A stretch of DNA of 57,685 bases. Origin: Microbacterium maritypicum MF109 (GTDB lineage Bacteria; Actinomycetota; Actinomycetes; Actinomycetales; Microbacteriaceae). The DNA is taken from positions 1 through 57,685 of the forward strand of contig NZ_ATAO01000068.1 in NCBI RefSeq assembly GCF_000455825.1, written 5' to 3'. Below the pieces are notes generated by a model. That model was not told where the DNA came from and made no database searches. It saw nothing but the letters and a program-made list of their open reading frames with translations. Shown one piece after another: positions 52,704 through 57,685 of the stretch. Within the stretch, counting starts at the first letter, position 1. Each line of letters starts with the position of its first letter. Both the position numbers and the translations under genes were made by a program.

Positions 52704-53073
52704 GGGGCTGATCGGTTTCGACAGCGCCTGTGAATCCACGAGAAGCGGGCCGAGGATGCAGAGTTATCTCGTAAACGCTCTCTGCAAAACAATAGTTGCC
52801 GAAACCAAGCGCAACGACTTCGCCCTCGCTGCATAAGCGAGCCCGATAGTCCGTCAGGCCGTATGTGATTCCGATACGGATCCTGGCGTCATCTAGGAAT
52901 CTTGCTGCGTGATGGCGTCTGGACGTCACGTGGGACTCTTCCCAGGCTGGGCTCGTCGACTTAGGTGTCTGTGACAAAGGTCGGAGCCGAGCAGAACGTC
53001 TTCACAGACTGCGCCCGGAGAAGGCGTGGAGACTCAGCGTTGGACGGGGGTTCGATTCCCCCCAGCTCCACCA
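52704..53073 (+). ncRNA. ssrA: tmRNA (transfer-messenger RNA)
   Basis: A 370-base tmRNA. The 5' end GGGGCTGATCGGTTTCGAC pairs with the 3' acceptor arm (CAGCTCC then ACCA), and GGGGGTTCGATTCCCCCC is the T arm. The tag frame (52798-52836) is preceded by TAGTT, the usual resume-codon context, and encodes AETKRNDFALAA then TAA, so the full tag with the tRNA-borne alanine is AAETKRNDFALAA. The ending FALAA is the degradation signal read by ClpXP. The CCA is encoded. It rescues ribosomes on broken mRNAs with SmpB. A terminator follows. Confidence 0.98.
52798..52836 (+). CDS. tmRNA proteolysis tag reading frame
   Basis: Resume codon GCC, then codons for ETKRNDFALAA and stop TAA. This is part of the tmRNA, not an independent gene. 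Confidence 0.85.
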   Translation, partial: AETKRNDFALAA

Positions 53074-53097
53074 TGTCGCTGTCACACAGGAATGAGG

Positions 53098-53135
53098 CCC
53101 GCCTCCCCAGTGATCACTAGGGAGGCGGGTCTTTT
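53098..53135 (+). terminator. Terminator after ssrA
   Basis: CCCGCCTCCC (53098-53107) pairs with GGGAGGCGGG (53120-53129), the loop itself holds the palindrome AGTGATCACT, and TCTTTT follows: a classical factor-independent terminator. Confidence 0.9.
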
Positions 53136-53174
53136 CATGTCCGCTCAGACGCCTGGGTACCGATGTCGTGGACC

Positions 53175-53180
53175 TATATT
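53175..53180 (+). promoter_or_regulatory. -10 box (TATATT), leaderless promoter of the P-type ATPase gene
   Basis: TATATT, 7-base spacer, GTG at 53188. It supports the GTG over the in-frame ATG at 53137. Confidence 0.6.
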
Positions 53181-53187
53181 GAAGTCT

Positions 53188-56058
53188 GTGGACACGACCC
53201 CCGCAGACGTCTCAACCGGTCTCACGCAAGCTCAGGTCTCCGAACGCGTCGCCGCCGGAAAGACGAACGCCTTCGTTGCCGACACGAGTCGCAGCGCCTG
53301 GAGCATCGTGCGCGCGAACGTGTTCACGCTCTTCAACGGCATCGTCTTCGCCTGCTTCTTCGTGCTGTTCCTGGTCGGACGCTGGCAGGACGCACTCTTC
53401 GGACTCGCCGCGTTCGCGAACGCGATCATCGGATGTGTGCAGGAGTTCCGGGCGAAGTCGGCGCTCGATCGTCTGGCGCTGATGAACGCGCCGCGTGCGC
53501 TGGTGCTGAGAGACGGCGAGGAGGCGGAGATCGCCCCCAGCGACGTGGTCCTCGACGACGTCCTCGTGCTCCGCGCCGGCGAGCAGGTGCCGGCCGATGC
53601 GCGGGTTCTCGCGTCGCGCGGGCTCCAGATCGATGAGTCGATGCTCACCGGGGAGTCGGACCCGGTCGAGAAGCAGCCCGGCGACGATGCGCTGTCCGGA
53701 GCCGTGGTCGTCGCAGGGGAGGGGACCGCGATCGCGACCCGCGTGGGCGCCGATTCCTACGCGAACCACTTCGCCGGGGAGGCGAAGCGTTTCTCCCTCG
53801 TCTCGAGTGAGCTGCGCACCTCGGTCAACCGGGTGCTGAAATGGGTGAGTTGGATCATCGGCCCCGTCGGCCTGCTCGTCCTGAACGCGCAGATCATCGT
53901 GCTCGGCGGCTACAGGACCGTGTTCTCGAACGGCGCGTGGGTACAGGCGGTGGTGAACACGATCGCGTCGTTGACGGCGATGATCCCGCTGGGCCTGGTA
54001 CTCATGACGAGCATCGCCTTCGCCGTCGGAGCCTCACGACTCGCACGCCGGCAGGTTCTGGTGAACGAACTACCAGCTGTGGAAGGCCTCGCGCGCGTCG
54101 ACGTCATCTGCCTCGACAAGACCGGCACGCTCACCGTCGGGGAGATCGGCTTCGACGAGGCACATCGCCTCCACGGCCTCGCCCCGGAACAGGCAGAGGA
54201 CGCGGCGGCGGCGCTTGCCTGGTATGCCGCGGCGCCCGATGCGAACGCGACAGCACGGTCGATGCGGACGGCCTACCCGGTCGCCTCGCCACTCGTCGTG
54301 TCGGGGTACATCCCGTTCTCATCTGCACGAAAATGGAGTGCGGCGTCGTTCACCGGCATCCCGGGGACCTGGGTGATGGGAGCACCGGAGATGGTGTTCG
54401 GCGATGCGGCCACATCGGCGGAGACGGAGCTGGGGCGCACCGTGACGGCACTCGCCGAGACGGGCCGCCGCACTCTCGTGCTCGGCCACGCGCACGCGGC
54501 GCTCTCGGACGCCGACGTCGACTCCGAGCGGCTCCCTGACGGACTCGCGGCCATCATCGTGCTGACCTTCCGCGAGCAGGTGCGCCCCGACGCCGCTCAG
54601 ACACTCGCCTATTTCGGGCGCCAGCAGGTGGGCATCCGCATCATCTCCGGCGACAACCCGCGTACGGTGGCGGCCATCGCCCGAGAAGTCGGTCTCGACG
54701 TGGCCGACGGCTTCGATGCCAGAGAGCTTCCCGATGATGACGCCCAGCTCGCCGACGTGCTCGACCAGCACACGGTGTTCGGGCGCGTCACCCCCGAGCA
54801 GAAGAAGCGCATGGTGACGGCGTTGCAGAGCCACGGACACACCGTCGCGATGACCGGAGACGGTGTCAATGACGCCCTCGCGATAAAGTCCGCGGATATC
54901 GGCGTCGCGATGAACTCGGGCTCGCCGGCCACGAAGGCCGTTGCGAGGCTCGTGCTGCTCGACGGACAGTTCTCGCACCTGCCGGACGTCGTCGCCGAGG
55001 GGCGCCAGGTCATCGCGAACATCGAGCGCGTGTCGATGCTGTTCCTGAACAAGACGGTCTACGCGACACTGCTCGCGATCATCTTCGGGGCGTTCCTCCT
55101 CGAGTTCCCGTTCCTGCCGCGACAGCTCTCCATCACGGACGGCCTCACGATCGGCATCCCCGCCTTCTTCCTCGCGCTCATGCCGAACGCGGCGCGCTAC
55201 GTGCCGGGTTTCCTCCGACGGTCTTTGAGTTTCGCGATCCCGTCGGGCATCGTCGTTGCGCTCGGGCTGACCTGGTACACGTTCGTCGCGCGTGGACTCG
55301 GTGTGCACGAGGAGCAGCTGCGCACGGGCGCCACCGTGATCCTGGCCGTCGTCGGCATCTGGATTCTGGCGGTCCTCGCCCGCCCGCTCAACCGGTTCAA
55401 GGTGGCGGTCGTCGGGGCGATGTTCATCTTCCTCATCGCAGTGTTCACGATCCCGCTCGCTCGCGAGTTCTTCGTGCTCGTCGACCCGGGGGAGGACCTC
55501 GCCGTCGCGCTCACCGGGATCACGATCGTGATGGTCGCGGCCATCGAAGTTGTGCGCTTCGTGCATCGCCGTCTGGTGCTGACGGTGCCGACGAGGAACG
55601 CTCCACGCGTGACGACGTCCTCCTCCACGGTGCCCGTCTCCTCGTCGGCCCCCGTCGCCACGGTGATCACCACGGTGGTCGCCGTGCTCGCATACGTCTT
55701 CGGCGCGCTGGCGACGGGCTTCGGGATACTGGTGTTCCTGGGACGCTACGACCCGGACGTGAGCGCCTCGGCCTTCTCGCTCACCGGTGCCGCCATCGCC
55801 CTGTTCGGTCTTCTGGTCTTCGCCGTCGCCGCCGGGGTCCGCCGCGGAAGCGGGCTCTCCCGCCTCATGCTCACGATCTTCCTCGGCATCGCGATCGCGT
55901 TGAGTGCGGTCGTCCTCGTGTTCGGAGACCGCTGGGACTGGGGAGCGGCCTTGACGGTCGCGTTCGCGGCCGCGATCATCGTGCTGCTGTGGACGCCACC
56001 GGTCTCCCGCACCTTCGGGCGGATACTCGAGAGTTCGATGGGGTCGGGTCGCCCCTGA
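53188..56058 (+). CDS. CtpE-like P-type cation ATPase with C-terminal membrane extension
   Basis: A 956-residue P-type ATPase. TGES (MLTGESDPV, from Thr154), the phosphorylated Asp310 in CLDKTGTLT and MTGDGVNDA near 556 are all present. The N-terminal GLTQAQVSERVAAGKTN and IVRANVFTLFNGIVF resemble mycobacterial CtpE, a calcium transporter, so a Ca2+-type substrate is plausible. There is no heavy-metal-binding domain. The typical ATPase part ends near residue 800; the remaining 155 residues add four more hydrophobic helices after a Ser/Thr/Val-rich linker. The open frame extends back into ssrA, which is rejected. Confidence 0.9.
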   Translation: MDTTPADVSTGLTQAQVSERVAAGKTNAFVADTSRSAWSIVRANVFTLFNGIVFACFFVLFLVGRWQDALFGLAAFANAIIGCVQEFRAKSALDRLALMNAPRALVLRDGEEAEIAPSDVVLDDVLVLRAGEQVPADARVLASRGLQIDESMLTGESDPVEKQPGDDALSGAVVVAGEGTAIATRVGADSYANHFAGEAKRFSLVSSELRTSVNRVLKWVSWIIGPVGLLVLNAQIIVLGGYRTVFSNGAWVQAVVNTIASLTAMIPLGLVLMTSIAFAVGASRLARRQVLVNELPAVEGLARVDVICLDKTGTLTVGEIGFDEAHRLHGLAPEQAEDAAAALAWYAAAPDANATARSMRTAYPVASPLVVSGYIPFSSARKWSAASFTGIPGTWVMGAPEMVFGDAATSAETELGRTVTALAETGRRTLVLGHAHAALSDADVDSERLPDGLAAIIVLTFREQVRPDAAQTLAYFGRQQVGIRIISGDNPRTVAAIAREVGLDVADGFDARELPDDDAQLADVLDQHTVFGRVTPEQKKRMVTALQSHGHTVAMTGDGVNDALAIKSADIGVAMNSGSPATKAVARLVLLDGQFSHLPDVVAEGRQVIANIERVSMLFLNKTVYATLLAIIFGAFLLEFPFLPRQLSITDGLTIGIPAFFLALMPNAARYVPGFLRRSLSFAIPSGIVVALGLTWYTFVARGLGVHEEQLRTGATVILAVVGIWILAVLARPLNRFKVAVVGAMFIFLIAVFTIPLAREFFVLVDPGEDLAVALTGITIVMVAAIEVVRFVHRRLVLTVPTRNAPRVTTSSSTVPVSSSAPVATVITTVVAVLAYVFGALATGFGILVFLGRYDPDVSASAFSLTGAAIALFGLLVFAVAAGVRRGSGLSRLMLTIFLGIAIALSAVVLVFGDRWDWGAALTVAFAAAIIVLLWTPPVSRTFGRILESSMGSGRP

Positions 56059-56092
56059 CGGAGATCGACCCCGACGGGAGTCGACGAGGGAT

Positions 56093-56659
56093 CTAACGTG
56101 GCCACTCGATCAAGATGAGCCCCTGGCGCGTGTCCGCGAGGCGCACCCATCCGTCGCCGAAGAGATACGTCATGCCGTAGCCGTCTTCGTCCGTGCCCAT
56201 GGCGTATCGGGCGTCTTCGGTGAAGTAGACGCCGTCAGGGCCGTCTTCCCGTTTCCAGCCCTCGGCGAGGAGTGCGGCCTGTGCCGCTGCGGCATCGGAG
56301 TCGTCGATCGGAGACCAGCCGTACAGCTGCCCATGGTCGGATCCGACGGTGTAATCGGCCCAGAAGCACAGCAGCCCCTCGGTCAATTCGACACCCCCGA
56401 CGACGAACTCCTTCGTCTCGGCGGTCCAGCCGGCATCGGCGAGAGCGGTGACCGTGCCGGCCGAGATCATCGACTCGCAGGTGAGTTCCGTTTCGGCCGG
56501 CTCCGGCGTCGGCGAGGTCACCGGCACGGAGGACGGCGTCGGCTGCGGACTGCCGGCATCAGGCGTGGGCGACGTACGCGGCTCCGGAGCGGCGCACGCG
56601 GTGAGGGCTCCGACGAGCAGCAGGACGCCCGCGGCTGCGGACATGATGCGGAAATTCAT
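56093..56659 (-). CDS. Putative lipoprotein of unknown function
   Basis: A 188-residue exported lipoprotein. The signal peptide MNFRIMSAAAGVLLLVGALTAC ends in lipobox LTAC, so Cys22 would be lipidated. A Pro/Thr/Ser-rich linker (about 25-55) leads to a globular part of about 130 residues with two conserved-looking cysteines (ELTCESMIS and GLLCFWADY). No family is recognised. It starts 21 bases after the end of the HisN-like gene on the same strand, so it is probably in the same transcript. Confidence 0.8.
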   Translation of the reverse strand: MNFRIMSAAAGVLLLVGALTACAAPEPRTSPTPDAGSPQPTPSSVPVTSPTPEPAETELTCESMISAGTVTALADAGWTAETKEFVVGGVELTEGLLCFWADYTVGSDHGQLYGWSPIDDSDAAAAQAALLAEGWKREDGPDGVYFTEDARYAMGTDEDGYGMTYLFGDGWVRLADTRQGLILIEWPR

Positions 56660-56680
56660 CGCGGGGGCCTCGTGGTTCGA

Positions 56681-57472
56681 TCAGTTCTGCATCAGGGTGA
56701 GGAAGTCGTCGTGAAGGGTGCCGTTGGTTGCGAGTGTCGAGCGGGCGGAGATCGTCTCGACACCGTCGACGTCGGTCATGCGCCCGCCGGCCTCGCGGAC
56801 GATCGGGACGGCCGCTGCGATGTCGTACTCCTTGACGTCGAACTCGGCGACCATGTCGATGCGTCCTTCGGCGAGGAGCATGTACGAGTAGACGTCCCCA
56901 TAGGCCCGGTCTCGCCAGACACGCCCGGCCACGGCCAGCAGGGTGTCGAGGCGCCCCGCCTCCGACCACTGCGCGATGCTCTGGAAGCTCACGCTCGCGT
57001 CGTCGAGAGAGGAGACCGACGACGTCCGGAGCCGACGCGGTTCGCCCTCGAGCGTGGTCCAGGCGCCTCCGCCGGCCGATGCCCACCAGCGCCGTCCGAG
57101 CGCCGGCATGCTCACCACTCCCACCTGGGGGACGCCGTCGATAGCTAGCGCGATCATCGTGCCCCACAGCGGGACGCCACGAAGAAAATTGGCCGTTCCG
57201 TCGATCGGGTCGATGATCCACTGACGCTGGGTACTGCCCTGCGCGCCGAACTCCTCGCCGAAGATGCCGTCTTCCGGCCGATCGGTTTCGAGGATGCTGC
57301 GGATCGCACGTTCCGTCGCGAGATCGGCGTCCGTCACATGGGAGTTGTCGGCCTTCGTCGAGATCTCGAGGTCGGACGCGTCGAACCGGGGGAGCGACTG
57401 GGCATCGGCGGCATCGGCCAGGCGGAGTGCGAGGTCGAGGTCGTGCCGCAGGCTGTCGGGGGAGGTGGTCAC
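56681..57472 (-). CDS. hisN: Inositol monophosphatase family protein, probably histidinol-phosphatase
   Basis: A 263-residue Mg2+-dependent phosphatase. The metal motifs are GEEFG (near 72), IDPIDGTANFLRGVPLWGTMIAL (near 86) and KEYDIAAAVPIVREAGG (near 213). The phrase DPIDGT-x-NF-x-RGVPxW-x-T is that of actinobacterial HisN rather than of inositol-specific enzymes, so a last-but-one step of histidine synthesis is likely. The GTG start lies 6 bases after TATTCT. Substrate assignment is by sequence type only. Confidence 0.85.
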   Translation of the reverse strand: MTTSPDSLRHDLDLALRLADAADAQSLPRFDASDLEISTKADNSHVTDADLATERAIRSILETDRPEDGIFGEEFGAQGSTQRQWIIDPIDGTANFLRGVPLWGTMIALAIDGVPQVGVVSMPALGRRWWASAGGGAWTTLEGEPRRLRTSSVSSLDDASVSFQSIAQWSEAGRLDTLLAVAGRVWRDRAYGDVYSYMLLAEGRIDMVAEFDVKEYDIAAAVPIVREAGGRMTDVDGVETISARSTLATNGTLHDDFLTLMQN

Positions 57473-57478
57473 GGTCTA

Positions 57479-57484
57479 AGAATA
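57479..57484 (-). promoter_or_regulatory. -10 box (TATTCT), leaderless promoter of the HisN-like gene
   Basis: Minus-strand TATTCT, spacer TAGACC, GTG at 57472. Confidence 0.6.
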
Positions 57485-57568
57485 CTGGCCGGATCGGCGG
57501 GGCCGGAGGGCCGAAAGACCATGTTTCGCTGCCCGCCCGGCGGCGGCGCGCCCGGGTGCCGGTCTCGA

Positions 57569-57598
57569 TTTCACATGGGACCGGTCGGCTGGTAATGT
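57569..57598 (+). promoter_or_regulatory. Probable promoter of tRNA-Lys
   Basis: TTTCAC (57569-57574) and TAATGT (57593-57598) are 18 bases apart, about 30 bases before the tRNA. Confidence 0.4.
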
Positions 57599-57628
57599 AA
57601 TTCCTCGGTCGGGGTTATCCCGGGCCAC

Positions 57629-57685
57629 GCACCTCTAGCTCAATCGGCAGAGCAACTGACTCTTAATCAGTGGGTTCTCGGTTCA
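57629..57685 (+). tRNA. tRNA-Lys (anticodon CTT), cut by the window end
   Basis: The first 57 bases of a tRNA: acceptor strand GCACCTC, TAGCTCAATCGGCAGAGC D arm, ACTGA-CTCTTAA-TCAGT anticodon arm with CTT at 57662-57664, variable loop and the start of the T arm (GTTCA). The T arm and the 3' acceptor strand lie beyond the window. Confidence 0.93.

Noticed and set aside
53026..53187. P-type ATPase start inside the tmRNA gene
   Set aside because: It would be translated through the tmRNA acceptor end and its terminator; the GTG at 53188 sits correctly behind a -10 box.
52704..53187. Integration site of a mobile element at the tmRNA 3' end
   Set aside because: tmRNA genes are frequent targets, but no integrase, attachment repeat or foreign-looking gene follows; the next gene is a normal P-type ATPase.

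Overview
The window is chromosomal DNA from a GC-rich actinobacterium, most likely a Microbacteriaceae member close to Microbacterium (inferred, no search run). The reasons are gene content and order typical of that group (ftsK-pgsA-cinA-clgR-DUF3046-recA-recX-miaB-miaA-dapF-hflX), DUF5302, DUF3046 and DUF4395 proteins, an actinobacterial LexA-type SOS box before recA, and widespread promoters that place the transcription start on the start codon. No transposase, phage gene, CRISPR array or plasmid function was seen.

Layout. 1-5.7 kb: FAH-family hydrolase, PrsW-type membrane protease, alpha/beta hydrolase, FKBP isomerase, YceI protein, MFS exporter. 5.8-6.2 kb: rpsO. 6.2-25.4 kb: a metabolic and accessory block lying between rpsO and pnp, which are neighbours in many bacteria. 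It holds a membrane protein plus winged-helix regulator behind two identical-arm palindromes, a 2OG-Fe(II) oxygenase, the EfeUOB iron importer, a serine hydrolase, an acyltransferase, a luciferase-like monooxygenase with FMN reductase and an FAD oxidoreductase, a CitAB-like two-component system divergent from dctA, DUF5302, DedA, a glycosyltransferase-SGNH hydrolase fusion and a UDP-sugar dehydrogenase. 25.8-29.4 kb: pnp and an aldo/keto reductase homologue in which all four catalytic tetrad positions are replaced. 29.4-36.6 kb: phosphatase, dapB, OsmC, thioredoxin/DUF4395 pair, thyA-dfrA-SDR, NUDIX, dapA. 36.6-38.9 kb: ribonuclease J and a GNAT protein. 39-52 kb: cell division, phospholipid synthesis, DNA repair and tRNA modification, ending in hflX. 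52.7-53.1 kb: tmRNA. 53.2-57.5 kb: CtpE-like P-type ATPase with an extra membrane domain, a lipoprotein and a HisN-like phosphatase. The right edge cuts a tRNA-Lys.

How the genes work together. Three lysine/peptidoglycan genes (dapA, dapB, dapF) are scattered. thyA-dfrA form a folate/dTMP unit. rpsO, pnp and rnj provide translation and RNA decay. miaA/miaB modify tRNA, and hflX and ssrA rescue stalled ribosomes. recA, recX and clgR belong to DNA damage and proteolysis control. Many adjacent genes overlap by 1-8 bases (ATGA, TGATG, GTGA), indicating translational coupling.

The most unusual points are the aldo/keto reductase with no intact tetrad residue beside pnp, the doubled CTTTCC-N4-GGAAAG operator in front of an uncharacterised membrane protein/regulator pair, the GT4-SGNH fusion, the P-type ATPase with a four-helix C-terminal addition, and a uniform TANNNT-6/7-start codon promoter geometry at 18 genes.
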